DNA of 64,000 nt, from the NCBI GenBank assembly GCA_020635115.1, contig JACKAK010000001.1, positions 186,001 through 250,000 of the forward strand, written 5' to 3'. The notes under the pieces are model-generated. The model made no database searches. It was not told the origin of the DNA and worked only from the letters and a program-made list of their open reading frames with translations. A program made the translations under genes and the position numbers. This stretch comes from Halobacteriovoraceae bacterium. GTDB lineage: Bacteria; Bdellovibrionota; Bacteriovoracia; Bacteriovoracales; Bacteriovoracaceae. Every line of letters starts with the position of its first letter. The first letter of the stretch is position 1. Shown here piece by piece: positions 51,752 to 60,861 of the stretch.

Positions 51752-52576
51752 CTACTTGGTTTTCACCTTTTGAGAAAGTACGACCAGTGGTTGTAATGGT
51801 ACCATCGGTGGAGAAGAAGGTGCTCCGAGGTTTCCGACATGTGTGTGAGCATTAAAAAGCTGAACAAATGTCTTACCTTTTACAACTGCTTCCATTGCTG
51901 CCTCACCAAGTTCTATTCCGCTACTTCCATCCAGTGTGAGTTTTCCACTAGATTTTACTTTTATACTTTTTGAGCTTTGAATTTTTATTTCACTATCAGT
52001 AAGCTCAATTTTATTACCGTTAGAATCTTCCATTTTGATATTCTTATCAATTTTTATGGAGGTCCCATCAGCAGTTTTTATTTCAATAAGATTATCTTCT
52101 TCACTCATTGAGATTGTGTTTCCTGTTACGTCACCCAGAGTAATTTTTTTATTTTCAATACTTAATTTATGTCCTTTTTGGTGATTCAATTGGATTTTAT
52201 CCTGCTCACCATCAACATCATCATCAAATATAAGCGTATGACCTGATCTTGTTTTAATTGCTCTAATATTGTTTTTTTCTTGGTTATAATTTTCAATATT
52301 TGATTGAAAGGTAGAGTCTATATCTTTATAAATTGATCCAATAACAATGGGTAGATGAAACTGTCCATTTTCAAAAATGACAAATACTTCATCGTTGATT
52401 TCAGGGACTGTCCAGTCTCCATAGCCTGTGTGTGAGTTTGGTCTAAGGATTCTGGCCCAAGGACTAGAATTCTCTCCCATACTTTCTCCTAAAAATGGGT
52501 ATTGTAGTTTTACTCTACCTAAGTTTTCAGGATCTTTATTGTCTACAACTGTTGCAAGAACAATATTCAAATTCAT
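51752..52576 (-). CDS. Gp5-like baseplate spike protein
   Basis: Spike of the injection tube. Residues 1-85 form the gp5/VgrG OB fold (ATVVDNKDPENLGRVKLQYP, SPWARILRP, INDEVFVIFENGQFHLPIVI). A repetitive segment follows with short motifs ending in TSIKIDKNIKMEDSNGNKI and ELTDSEIKIQSSKSIKVKS, the repeat pattern of a triple-stranded beta-helix needle. The C-terminus NAHTHVGNLGAPSSPPMVP is the typical HxH end. There is no lysozyme domain. The gp27-like hub is a separate gene at 60858, so the VgrG parts are split. It overlaps the upstream lipoprotein gene by 4 bases. Confidence 0.88.
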   Translation of the reverse strand: MNLNIVLATVVDNKDPENLGRVKLQYPFLGESMGENSSPWARILRPNSHTGYGDWTVPEINDEVFVIFENGQFHLPIVIGSIYKDIDSTFQSNIENYNQEKNNIRAIKTRSGHTLIFDDDVDGEQDKIQLNHQKGHKLSIENKKITLGDVTGNTISMSEEDNLIEIKTADGTSIKIDKNIKMEDSNGNKIELTDSEIKIQSSKSIKVKSSGKLTLDGSSGIELGEAAMEAVVKGKTFVQLFNAHTHVGNLGAPSSPPMVPLQPLVVLSQKVKTK

Positions 52577-53607
52577 TTTAGACTTCCTCTAGCATTTAAA
52601 CTTTTTGAGTAGGCAATTTTTTTATCTAAAATACATTGTGATTCTTTTTCATCAATTTGATTAATTTTACAAAGTCCCAAAAACTTTTTGCTCACATATA
52701 TTTTGAGTTCATTATCGACATTGATTCCCGCACTACTTCCCTTGCCTAGGATTAAGGATGTTTTTCCATTTCCAACAGGCCATACATCTACGATGGGCAC
52801 GTCGACTAGATTCATAACTTCTTCTGATTGTTTTGTTTCACTTGTTTTCGTTTTAACTAAACTAATGGAATAATTCATACTTGGAGCATACTTGAAAGAT
52901 TTTAATTTCAAATAGTATTCTCCTTCAAGACTAATATTAATTGGTTTGTTATTGCTAATATTGTACTTGGGAATTAGGTTTCCTTTTTGCATGCGGTACA
53001 TTTTTATTGTATTTAGTTGGACAGGTGCTCCTTCTACGTTTGAATTAGCATTCACTGAAATTTTGAAATTGCTGAAGTTTTTAACATCAACTTTATACCA
53101 GTCGGTTCTATTTCCAAGCGCTGGGTTAAGGTCATCCTTTACGACACCTTCCTTAAGTTCTTTTGCTCCAGCATAGTCCATTTCAGAATCTTGTTGATCT
53201 TTTTTATGAGGAGGTGAATAGAAGATATATCCTTCAAGGTCTGTACGAGGAGTATTAGATTCATAAAAAAATGATAACGCATAATTGCCTGGAGCTAAAT
53301 TTGTATAGCTTTCAGCGACCATAAAATCTCTACTTTGGCGACATGAAAATTTGTATGGCCCATATGTTTTGAATCTTGAAGCAATGACAAGTTTAGGTAA
53401 TTTAATTCCACTTTTGTAAGAACAATATTTTTCATAATCTTTTGGAAGTTTGGCCATAATTTGTATTGATCCATCAATATAGTCAAATTGATAACCGCTA
53501 AGTTGTACTAATGTATTCACTTCATGTATTTTAAGTCTGTTTGACCTTTGTAAAACCGAGCAACTACTAAGAAGGCCAATTATGGTTAAGGTTAATAAGA
53601 ATTTCAT
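52573..53607 (-). CDS. Lipoprotein of the injection-system operon
   Basis: A 344-residue lipoprotein with signal MKFLLTLTIIGLLSSC and lipobox LSSC (Cys16). The central segment DWYKVDVKNFSNFKISVNA through GEYYLKLKSF looks like a pre-peptidase-type (PPC) beta-sandwich. The C-terminal 80 residues (VDVWPVGNGKTSLILGKGS, ELKIYVSKKFLGLCKIN) resemble the small beta domain at the end of FlgT-type proteins. Four late or central cysteines are present. It overlaps its neighbours by 4 bases on both sides, next to the FHA/vWA membrane protein. I infer an outer-membrane anchor or docking lipoprotein for the injection machine, analogous in role, not in sequence, to TssJ. Confidence 0.6.
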   Translation of the reverse strand: MKFLLTLTIIGLLSSCSVLQRSNRLKIHEVNTLVQLSGYQFDYIDGSIQIMAKLPKDYEKYCSYKSGIKLPKLVIASRFKTYGPYKFSCRQSRDFMVAESYTNLAPGNYALSFFYESNTPRTDLEGYIFYSPPHKKDQQDSEMDYAGAKELKEGVVKDDLNPALGNRTDWYKVDVKNFSNFKISVNANSNVEGAPVQLNTIKMYRMQKGNLIPKYNISNNKPINISLEGEYYLKLKSFKYAPSMNYSISLVKTKTSETKQSEEVMNLVDVPIVDVWPVGNGKTSLILGKGSSAGINVDNELKIYVSKKFLGLCKINQIDEKESQCILDKKIAYSKSLNARGSLK

Positions 53608-55400
53608 GAATGACTCCCGGCAAATAAAAATTTAAACACGTAATGCCCTATTTTGATTTCATCCCCAATTTTGAGAAATGTTTCTTTTTTCAGTAATTTT
53701 CCATTTAATAAGACTAAAGTATCTAATGAAGGTTTGAGTTCATAAGTTAATGGTGCCCTTCTTTCAATTTTAATATTTTGATTATTTGGAGTTTGAGCGA
53801 GACGAAAGTTATTTTTAAGTCCGCCTCCAATCAATACTTGTCTGTTTTCAAGAGTTAAAACTTGAGTTTGATAAAAGGGATGTTTAATAATAAGAATTGG
53901 AAAATTTCCTTTTACAGCAAATAAGTCTCCAATCCATTTTCTTGATAAGACAGATTTTTTATCTTGTCCGATTAAAGGTTTATAGTATCTGTAAACTAAA
54001 TAAATTAAAAGAATTATACATAACACTGCTGCGAGAATCTTTGAAACAAACCATAACTGTTTTCTGAATTTAACTTCAGGGTTGATTGAGATCATGAGAT
54101 TAGTTCGTAGAGAGTATTTTTTGTCAGTATTGGTAAAATTAATAACAAGTGGATAAGCTCCATATTCGAAATTTATAGGAAGCAACATTTCCACCACGAA
54201 GTTCCAATAAAACTCTATATGATCAATGATATTAATATCATCAGAATTTTTCCAAAGAATTGAAGATTCATCTTCTAATCTTAAATTTTCTATAACGTTT
54301 CGTTTTAAATCTTCATTTAAAAAAGGAGTATAGGCAAAGACGGAAACGTTATAATTTTTTGATCTATAAAGATCTTTCACCCGATCAGCGTCAAGGTCTC
54401 TCACTGGCCCTGCGTTTCCTGAAGAAATAACAATCATGTGTCTTTTGGTTTGAGGAGCAAGGGCATCCATGGTCTGGGCCATTGAGTGAATACCTTGGTT
54501 TATACTCAAAGATAATGCTTGTTCTTCACATGAGAAGAATTTTGAAGTCGCTTTGAGGCCTGAAGCTTTCTTTCCTTTAAAAATATTTTGAAAATGATTC
54601 TCCCCATTAATTTTCTTATTAAATACTGTTAAACTGATTAGTGATTCTGGAGATACTTTATTAATAAATTTCAGGATTGCATTATTAATAGGTTTTTCAA
54701 ATTTTCTTCTCTCACATGATGAACTATTATCAATTAAAAAGACGTATTCAGTTTGTTGTGGACCCATTTTTTTAATATTTAAATTAAGCTTTTCAACTCC
54801 CACTAATAAGCTTGCTAAAGTTTTTTCTTTGGATAGAGATGAAACACCTTTAATGGGATAAGTTATTGAAAAGTCTTCATCGCCGACAGCTTTGGTCTCA
54901 AGATCAGAGGTAATAATAATTTCATCATTATTGCTATTTTCCTGGGCAACAATTGTGTTATTTAAAAAGGTAATAGCAAAAAGTAATATTGCGATTGAGT
55001 GAAGAAATACTTGTGTCTGAAAAGTTCTATTTGTGATGAGTCTAAGTTGATAGAATCTGTTCATCAATTCAATTTTTTCTCCATGGCAGTAATCGGTGAT
55101 TTTATCATCTATATTTATGACAGCATTACAGTCTTTAATATCTGCTGTAGCATAGAGTTCTGTGTTGGGATTTCTCATTTTGCAAATTATGAGATCATCA
55201 CCATCAAAGGAGATATAGTTTCTTCCTTTATGAAGGGCGAAAACTCGTCCATTTTCATCAATAAGCCATCCAACCTCAGGACTATTGGGTGTTTCCTTAT
55301 AGGCGACTGGAGGTAGTTTTTCTCTGTTATTGTATTTATGAAATACAAGTTTTGCCTTGGCCCATCTGGTGGATAATTTCTCGAAGACATCACTAATCAT
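53604..55400 (-). CDS. FHA-TM-vWA-TM-FHA membrane protein
   Basis: A 598-residue inner-membrane protein with a rare layout. Residues ~50-115 look like a degenerate FHA fold (KGRNYISFDGDDLIICKM). TM1 is at ~131-150. Next is a von Willebrand A domain (~217-390) with the MIDAS start VFLIDNSSSC at 221-229 and HMIVISSGNAG as its third strand. TM2 is at ~450-471 (FVSKILAAVLCIILLIYLVY). A C-terminal FHA domain follows at ~500-595 (VLIGGGLKNNFRLA, LVLLNGKLLKKETFLKIGD). Topology puts both FHA domains in the cytoplasm and vWA in the periplasm. I infer that it anchors the machine and links phospho-signals to it. It overlaps both neighbours by 4 bases. Confidence 0.7.
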   Translation of the reverse strand: MISDVFEKLSTRWAKAKLVFHKYNNREKLPPVAYKETPNSPEVGWLIDENGRVFALHKGRNYISFDGDDLIICKMRNPNTELYATADIKDCNAVINIDDKITDYCHGEKIELMNRFYQLRLITNRTFQTQVFLHSIAILLFAITFLNNTIVAQENSNNDEIIITSDLETKAVGDEDFSITYPIKGVSSLSKEKTLASLLVGVEKLNLNIKKMGPQQTEYVFLIDNSSSCERRKFEKPINNAILKFINKVSPESLISLTVFNKKINGENHFQNIFKGKKASGLKATSKFFSCEEQALSLSINQGIHSMAQTMDALAPQTKRHMIVISSGNAGPVRDLDADRVKDLYRSKNYNVSVFAYTPFLNEDLKRNVIENLRLEDESSILWKNSDDINIIDHIEFYWNFVVEMLLPINFEYGAYPLVINFTNTDKKYSLRTNLMISINPEVKFRKQLWFVSKILAAVLCIILLIYLVYRYYKPLIGQDKKSVLSRKWIGDLFAVKGNFPILIIKHPFYQTQVLTLENRQVLIGGGLKNNFRLAQTPNNQNIKIERRAPLTYELKPSLDTLVLLNGKLLKKETFLKIGDEIKIGHYVFKFLFAGSHS

Positions 55401-55870
55401 TGGATACCTCCTAGTTTAATGAATACGAAATCAGCACCGAGAAAGGAAATTTCATCATGATCAAATATTTGAGCTGATTCGGTTTCTTGTCCGTTGACGA
55501 TCAGAGGATAACTGAAATTGTCAGTTGTCACGATCACTGATTCGCCATTATATTTAACATACATTGTGGCCTCACATAGATCGGTCGAATTAATCACAAT
55601 ATCGCTGTTAATTTTAGTACTTACAGAGGTTATTTTCTTTGAAAGTTTAATATTTTCAATTTCGTTTTTCCCTTTGAGAACAACTAATGTTCCATATGGA
55701 AAAGTTTGAACATCTTCAATTTTACAATTGTAGTGGGCGTAGGGGTCTGCTCCTTGCCATTCTGCAAGCATAGGAAGTCCATCGCGATTATAAGTTACCT
55801 CATTATCGTGGGCCTTAATAAGCTCACATGAAGAATGATAAATTGCAGACAAAAAATTTATAATACTCAT
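55397..55870 (-). CDS. FHA-domain protein
   Basis: A 157-residue protein whose second half is an FHA-type beta-sandwich: NSDIVINSTDLCEATMYVK takes the place of the phosphothreonine-binding loops, and PLIVNGQETESAQIFDHDE with ISFLGADFVFI matches the family's end (n..L..gD.I.iG...f.f). The usual Arg-Ser-His triad of a phosphothreonine site is not clearly present, so binding may be lost or altered. The N-terminal half resembles the N-terminal part of the next protein (YNRDGLPMLAEW, ADPYAHYNCKIEDV). It directly follows the fibre-like gene and overlaps the vWA gene by 4 bases. Confidence 0.6.
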   Translation of the reverse strand: MSIINFLSAIYHSSCELIKAHDNEVTYNRDGLPMLAEWQGADPYAHYNCKIEDVQTFPYGTLVVLKGKNEIENIKLSKKITSVSTKINSDIVINSTDLCEATMYVKYNGESVIVTTDNFSYPLIVNGQETESAQIFDHDEISFLGADFVFIKLGGIQ

Positions 55871-57364
55871 TTATAAATCCTTTGTTTCACTTTCTTGGTA
55901 CATAGTTACTTCTAAGATACCAACGTCTAAGTCTGTGTTATTTACTTGGATGGTGAGTAAATTATCTCCATCTATTATTTTACTTGGATTAATGAGGGCC
56001 CCTAAATTGATGGCCTGGTTTACGAGTTCAGCAGAGGAAACATTAAAATCTTGTATTGGCTGTCCATTCATTATAAAAGTTAAAGATAGAGCTCCTCTTC
56101 TTTTTAAACATTTAAGCATGATGATGGCCAATTTATCATTTGTGAGATTGGCCAGATTAATTTCAATAGATCCCTTACCAACAAATTGACCTTTTATTGT
56201 CTCACTTTTTCCTTCACCCAAATTTACTTCGACGATTCTTTGGACAGTAAAATCAGAATTAATGGCCAATCTTTCTTTGAAATCAGTACTTCCAATAGAG
56301 TCAATTTTTTTGAAGATAGTTCCACCGAAAGAGTGTTTTCTATGATAGCCAAATGGGAATGCCTTTATATCGGCCAAAGACTCTTGGATAAGAGTATTTT
56401 TAGCATCAAGAGAATCAATTTTAATTAAGTGTGTTCTTAGATATGAAGCAAGCTCAGACAATGCTTTGAAATTATTCATATTAACATTGTCATCTTCACT
56501 TTTAAGACTCTCGGCCAAGGCAAAGAGATCTTGCCATACTTGCTCATAATCTCTTTGAGCATCTCTAGTGAGGTGTCTTAAATCTTCAACAAGATCGTTA
56601 AAGACTTTGTGAGTTTCCATGAGTAAATAAGAAATTTTGCTCATAATAAAAAATCTGTCTGAAATTTCAGCTTCAAGATAGACGACTCTGTCTATGCATC
56701 GAGGAAGACTTTTGAGTCCAACAAAGACGGTACCGACCTGAATTAAGGATGCTCTAAAGTCACTCACATATGTTTTTGCATTTTTTTGAAATGTATAGTC
56801 TACGAAATATCTGTTAAAAGAGTAGTAATAGGGTCTTAGGCAAGTATAAATGACACCAGGAGTATCGGATACTTCATTTTGAACTGTAAGTCTTTCAACA
56901 TTTTTATCAAGTTTCACATGACCGATTGCTATTCCGTTTGCTGGAACTTCTTTTGAAATTCCAACTTTTCCAATATTTGTACGGTATTGGTGTCCACCGA
57001 GTTCAGGTATTTCATGATCGGTAACGGGATTTTCTAGTATTTGTTCTTCATAGGCGTAGAGAACAAACTGTTGAGGATCTTTTGCAACGATTCCATTTAA
57101 ATTCATTAAGATGGGTTCATTGAATATGATCAATTGACCAAAATTCCCTAAAACAGCTCCTGGCATAATTGCAATCATTAATGGATCATTTTCAGAAACG
57201 ATAATATTTAATTCATCCCCGTAACCTTTAACGATCCCTCTTCCACCGGAAGTAATATGCTCAATAACTTCATCTCTTTGTTTACTGTACTGGCCGATTG
57301 AATTTAACTGTTCGGGAACTAATTTTTGGCCAAAATTAAAATGTACACTTTTATCAGTCCACAT
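55871..57364 (-). CDS. Fibre- or baseplate-wedge-like injection-system protein
   Basis: A 497-residue protein after the gpI-like gene, where eCIS operons carry their fibre gene. The N-terminal ~100 residues (GRGIVKGYGDELNIIVSEND, then MIAIMPGAVLGNFGQLIIF) have the pattern of phage wedge and fibre N-terminal domains, in which a Val-rich strand is followed by pG.a.d..G..i. A central helical region (~220-330) follows, then a beta-rich C-terminus. TssK of type VI systems is another possibility because of its place between baseplate and membrane genes, but its N-terminal signature is absent. It overlaps the gpI-like gene by 11 bases. Confidence 0.45.
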   Translation of the reverse strand: MWTDKSVHFNFGQKLVPEQLNSIGQYSKQRDEVIEHITSGGRGIVKGYGDELNIIVSENDPLMIAIMPGAVLGNFGQLIIFNEPILMNLNGIVAKDPQQFVLYAYEEQILENPVTDHEIPELGGHQYRTNIGKVGISKEVPANGIAIGHVKLDKNVERLTVQNEVSDTPGVIYTCLRPYYYSFNRYFVDYTFQKNAKTYVSDFRASLIQVGTVFVGLKSLPRCIDRVVYLEAEISDRFFIMSKISYLLMETHKVFNDLVEDLRHLTRDAQRDYEQVWQDLFALAESLKSEDDNVNMNNFKALSELASYLRTHLIKIDSLDAKNTLIQESLADIKAFPFGYHRKHSFGGTIFKKIDSIGSTDFKERLAINSDFTVQRIVEVNLGEGKSETIKGQFVGKGSIEINLANLTNDKLAIIMLKCLKRRGALSLTFIMNGQPIQDFNVSSAELVNQAINLGALINPSKIIDGDNLLTIQVNNTDLDVGILEVTMYQESETKDL

Positions 57365-57971
57365 AATCTAATACCTCTCCAAACTCAATATTGTCTAAAA
57401 TGATTCCCTCATTTTTACAAATATTGCTCCTAACATCTCTGTTTGTAATATACAATTTGACGTGAGATGGGATTTCTTTTTTTAATAAATGTCTTAGTCC
57501 AAGTCGAGTGCTGTCATCTAGTCGTTCATCTAATTCTATAACTAAACTATCAAAATCAGACTCGTTATTAAGTATTCTTCTTGTAGAATTTAAACGTGAT
57601 TCTCCAAGAATGTATGCACTCATTGGAGCAGGTCCCTGAATCAATCTGCATCTAGAGTTGGGAAGAACAATATTAAGTAGGATTTTGAGTCCTTTTATTG
57701 TTCCTCTCCATGTTGTGTATTCAAGGTAAAATTTAATAAAGTCTTCTTTTTGCTCTTCATCTAAAAATGAAATATCAATTCCAAAAAGGGATTTCCAAAA
57801 TCCATATTTATCATTTGTAGGGTTTGAATGGAGGAGATTTACAAATTGATTAACTTCATTTTTTGTACTTCTCACTGAATCAAGAAAAGAGTGCCAAAAT
57901 AGGAACATATCTTTTTTATCTTGTTCAAAGTAGTACTGTTGAAAATGAAAAGGAAATTGATTAGTTGACAT
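57354..57971 (-). CDS. P2 gpI-like baseplate wedge protein (Afp12-like)
   Basis: A 205-residue protein. The start is ATG 57971, preceded by a strong GAGGAGGG site; an ATG at 57995 would add 8 residues. The tail-protein-I signature is clear: FIKFYLEYTTWRGTIKGLKI (family: RGT..GL, here W-R-G-T), then LLNIVLPNSRCRLI, and near the C-terminus LLKKEIPSHVKLYI, equal to the family's P-A-H-t-x-y motif with Ser for Ala. Such proteins form the wedge of the baseplate together with the J protein, whose gene overlaps by 11 bases just upstream. Confidence 0.8.
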   Translation of the reverse strand: MSTNQFPFHFQQYYFEQDKKDMFLFWHSFLDSVRSTKNEVNQFVNLLHSNPTNDKYGFWKSLFGIDISFLDEEQKEDFIKFYLEYTTWRGTIKGLKILLNIVLPNSRCRLIQGPAPMSAYILGESRLNSTRRILNNESDFDSLVIELDERLDDSTRLGLRHLLKKEIPSHVKLYITNRDVRSNICKNEGIILDNIEFGEVLDYVD

Positions 57972-59694
57972 AATTTCCCTCCTCAAAATGTACATCTAGC
58001 TTTAAACTAGGTAGTTCGTTTAAATTTAGTTTGTGAATTTTCTTTGATACTCCAGATCGATTATCTATGAGAAAGATATCTTTCACAAAAAACACATTTT
58101 CAATATCCATAATATACTTTGTGAGGTGATCGATATCGATGTTTATACCTGGAGCGACTTTTAGTCCTTGCTCACTATAGACGCTAAAATACTCTCTGAT
58201 TTTATTTCTAATATCTTGAATTTCTTGTTTATTGATTTGTTTAAGATAAATTGTGGCCTGAAACAATAACTCTTTGAGTGAAAGTTTTTCAACATTTACT
58301 CTTGTTCCGATAAGTACCCTGTCTTCTAAATATTCTTTTAACGTATAAATATCACTATCGATGGGTAGATAATCAAGTTCTTTACTGTTTTTACTGTATT
58401 CAGCTTTTATCAAAGGATAAACATTTACGATATTATGTTTGCCACTTTGGCAATAGACTTTGCCTATTCTTGGAGAAGAAGTCATTGAAATATTAATAAA
58501 GTCATCAAGAGTGATGGCCCTATCTTTATTTTTAAGCAGTCCTGAAAACTGAGAATATAGCTTTTCACTATCAGAATAATTTGTACCACCGGTAGGGGCA
58601 TCTACAAATTCGACACGATCAATGAGGTTTTTTTGCTTTTCTAAGTGGATTGGTGCAGAGATGTCTAAATTGGCGGCAGAGCCATTAGTCAATTCAAGTG
58701 ATTCGATTACAACATTATCAAACCCAACTGGACATAATCTTCCTCTTACTCCATCTCCAAATTTGATAACCCCTTTGGCAGTATCAAATGTAAAATGAGA
58801 AGAGTTTTCGTTAGATAAGAAAAAACTTTCTACACAATGCCAGGTTTCAGTGATATCAAATTCGCCGTTGTATATTTTTAAAGTAAACTCGTTAAAGACC
58901 TGTTCACTAGGCAAGGTGAATTCTTGATGTGGTCTAGCTGTACCAGGGCCAAGACATATTTTTTTCAAAGTCTTTATATTTTCAACTTCTACGACATTTG
59001 GAATGACTCTTCGAACGGGAAGAATTTCAGAATAATTATTCCACTCCATTTCAAGCCAAAAGGCATTCACGCCATCTATTTCAGATTTTTCAATGAAAGT
59101 TGCTGAGGTATACAATTTAAAATATCCAGATTTAGAATATCCTTTTGTACAACATTCACTACTAATAAAGCGTTTTTCATTTTTTATAATATTATTAAAT
59201 CTAACTTGTCCAAAATTGAGTGGATTTTCAAGTTCAACAAAGAGATTAATATTTACTCTGCCCGGAAATTTTTCAAGTCCTATAAGGCATGAACCATTTT
59301 GATTTCTTAAGTAGATTTCTCCATGATCACAAATTGTAACAGGGTCAGTTGAGCGAAAAGTAATATTATCAACAGATTTAAACTCAGTATGCACATCTAA
59401 AAGTGTATGTTCTTGATCTTTGAGTAAATTTTTAGGAATAATTTTTACTATTCCCTTGGCCGGTTTTGCCTTTCTGCAGTTGAGACCAAACAAGAGAGGA
59501 AGTTGGTTAACGACCTCATTTGGAATTTGGTGTATTTCGTTTTCAATTTCCGCACAGCTTAAAGCGATGGCCTCAGAAAGAATACTGATCGGGTTTCCGG
59601 CACTTGTAAAATCCCAATCTGGATAGATTTCACTCAGTTTTTTATTAATTTTATCATGATACTTTGAAGCAAGCTGAATATTAGGTGTTTTCAT
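57961..59694 (-). CDS. Baseplate J-like protein
   Basis: A 577-residue baseplate wedge protein of the J/gp6 family. The N-terminus PDWDFTSAGNPISILSEAIA matches the usual opening of Baseplate_J proteins, followed by EIENEIHQIPNEVVNQLP and LLFGLNCRKAKPAKGIVKI. The core has TFDTAKGVIKFGDGVRGRLC and DAPTGGTNYSDSEKL, corresponding to the FGDG and the ggtd.E loops, then DRAITLDDFINISMTSSPRIG for the domain after. Length is smaller than Afp11 but normal for the family. It sits between gp25-like and gpI-like genes, the conserved order in phage tails and eCIS. Confidence 0.88.
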   Translation of the reverse strand: MKTPNIQLASKYHDKINKKLSEIYPDWDFTSAGNPISILSEAIALSCAEIENEIHQIPNEVVNQLPLLFGLNCRKAKPAKGIVKIIPKNLLKDQEHTLLDVHTEFKSVDNITFRSTDPVTICDHGEIYLRNQNGSCLIGLEKFPGRVNINLFVELENPLNFGQVRFNNIIKNEKRFISSECCTKGYSKSGYFKLYTSATFIEKSEIDGVNAFWLEMEWNNYSEILPVRRVIPNVVEVENIKTLKKICLGPGTARPHQEFTLPSEQVFNEFTLKIYNGEFDITETWHCVESFFLSNENSSHFTFDTAKGVIKFGDGVRGRLCPVGFDNVVIESLELTNGSAANLDISAPIHLEKQKNLIDRVEFVDAPTGGTNYSDSEKLYSQFSGLLKNKDRAITLDDFINISMTSSPRIGKVYCQSGKHNIVNVYPLIKAEYSKNSKELDYLPIDSDIYTLKEYLEDRVLIGTRVNVEKLSLKELLFQATIYLKQINKQEIQDIRNKIREYFSVYSEQGLKVAPGINIDIDHLTKYIMDIENVFFVKDIFLIDNRSGVSKKIHKLNLNELPSLKLDVHFEEGNYVN

Positions 59695-60074
59695 GATAAC
59701 ACCACCAAAGGAAACTCAAACGTACTAGAACTATTGAGTTCATTAATTGTATAATTGATCATTACTCTTTTTTGGGAGATTTCATCATTTGCGTAATCAA
59801 CACTATTAACAGTAATTCTAGGTTCATTTTTAGTAAGTGAGTTTTTAATTTCACTACACATATTTCTGGCCATTCCGGATTTATTTAGCTGATAAAAATA
59901 TTTTGAAATTTCACAGCCATATTCTGGTCTGAGTGCTCTTTCACCTTTTTCAGTGATAAGGCAGTGGTAAATATTTTGTCTAATATCATCTTCTAAATTG
60001 ATTTCTTCCAAAGGTGCAAGCATCTTTTGGGTATTGGAATCTAATCGACCTAAACCTAAGTATTTACAGTTCAT
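59691..60074 (-). CDS. GPW/gp25-like baseplate protein
   Basis: A 127-residue wedge protein of the gp25 family, a core baseplate component that initiates sheath assembly. The signature is IYHCLITEKGERALRPEYGC (family: I...L.T..GeR..rP.yG), followed by EIKNSLTKNEPRITVNSVDY. ATG 60074 is chosen; a start at 60089 would lie further inside the pentapeptide gene. GAAGGG in the end of that gene serves as ribosome-binding site. The stop overlaps the J-protein start by 4 bases. Confidence 0.85.
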   Translation of the reverse strand: MNCKYLGLGRLDSNTQKMLAPLEEINLEDDIRQNIYHCLITEKGERALRPEYGCEISKYFYQLNKSGMARNMCSEIKNSLTKNEPRITVNSVDYANDEISQKRVMINYTINELNSSSTFEFPLVVLS

Positions 60075-60861
60075 CGCCCATCCCTTCAAATTCTAGTGCA
60101 TCAAACCTTGTTGGTTGAATAGGTTTTGATGGCATACTAGGAGCTTTGGGTTCAACTGGTTTGATGGGTGTTTCAATTGTTTTGTTTGGAATACTGGCAA
60201 TTTCTTGTTTTTCTGAGATATTTTCAGTATTTATTTTTCTTGAAACCGACCATTTTTTTATAAACATATTATTCATGTTTAATCTTTTAACTTGATAGGC
60301 GTCTAATTCACAATCGATAAATATACAATTTTCAAATTTGCAAACGTCAAGATCCAATTTGGTAAAAGGCACTCTTAGAAAAGTACAACCAATGAAGTTT
60401 GTATTGGATAGCGTTGCAGAAAAATCTTCAATTTTGAAAAAACAAGATCTAAATTCACAGTAGGATAAATCAATGAACTGAAGTTTACAGTTTGTAAATT
60501 CACTAAAAGAGGCCTCAGTGTTTCTAAAATCACAGTTCTCTAAGACGCTCTGACGAAAGATACACTTATTCATTAAATTTTTTCTAAATGAACTATTTAA
60601 AATATTGGTATTTTCAAATACCGTTGACTCCATTCTACTATCATCGAGATTAGAGTTCGTTATATCAACAAAAGAAAAAGTTGAATTCCCTGTAAACCAA
60701 GAAAATAAAACTTTGTTAAATTTTGAATTCTCAAATCGAAGCGGCCCATATTTTTTAAAATCAATTTCAAGCTCATTCATTGAAACATTGGAAAGAGTCG
60801 GGGCATTTACTTGAATAAATTCTTCTAAAAAAATATCTTGATGTGCAGTAAATTCTTTCAT
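60064..60861 (-). CDS. Pentapeptide-repeat protein of the injection-system operon
   Basis: A 265-residue protein. Residues ~40-195 are made of five-residue repeats A(D/N)LXX-type with large residues at the centre (LRFENSKFNKVLFSWFTGN, CIFRQSVLENCDFRNTEAS, FKIEDFSATLSNTNFIGC), predicting a right-handed quadrilateral beta-helix. The last ~60 residues are Pro/Lys-rich linker (TIETPIKPVEPKAPSMPSK) and an acidic end. Such proteins are not a standard part of eCIS but occur near type VI spike genes. Its location between the hub and gp25 genes, overlapping both, suggests a structural plug or adaptor. Function is not known. Confidence 0.75.
   Translation of the reverse strand: MKEFTAHQDIFLEEFIQVNAPTLSNVSMNELEIDFKKYGPLRFENSKFNKVLFSWFTGNSTFSFVDITNSNLDDSRMESTVFENTNILNSSFRKNLMNKCIFRQSVLENCDFRNTEASFSEFTNCKLQFIDLSYCEFRSCFFKIEDFSATLSNTNFIGCTFLRVPFTKLDLDVCKFENCIFIDCELDAYQVKRLNMNNMFIKKWSVSRKINTENISEKQEIASIPNKTIETPIKPVEPKAPSMPSKPIQPTRFDALEFEGMGDEL

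Noticed and set aside
55871..57364. TssK (type VI baseplate) assignment
   Set aside because: The typical TssK N-terminal motif is absent, while the N-terminal strand pattern fits phage wedge or fibre proteins better. No other type VI membrane genes are present.
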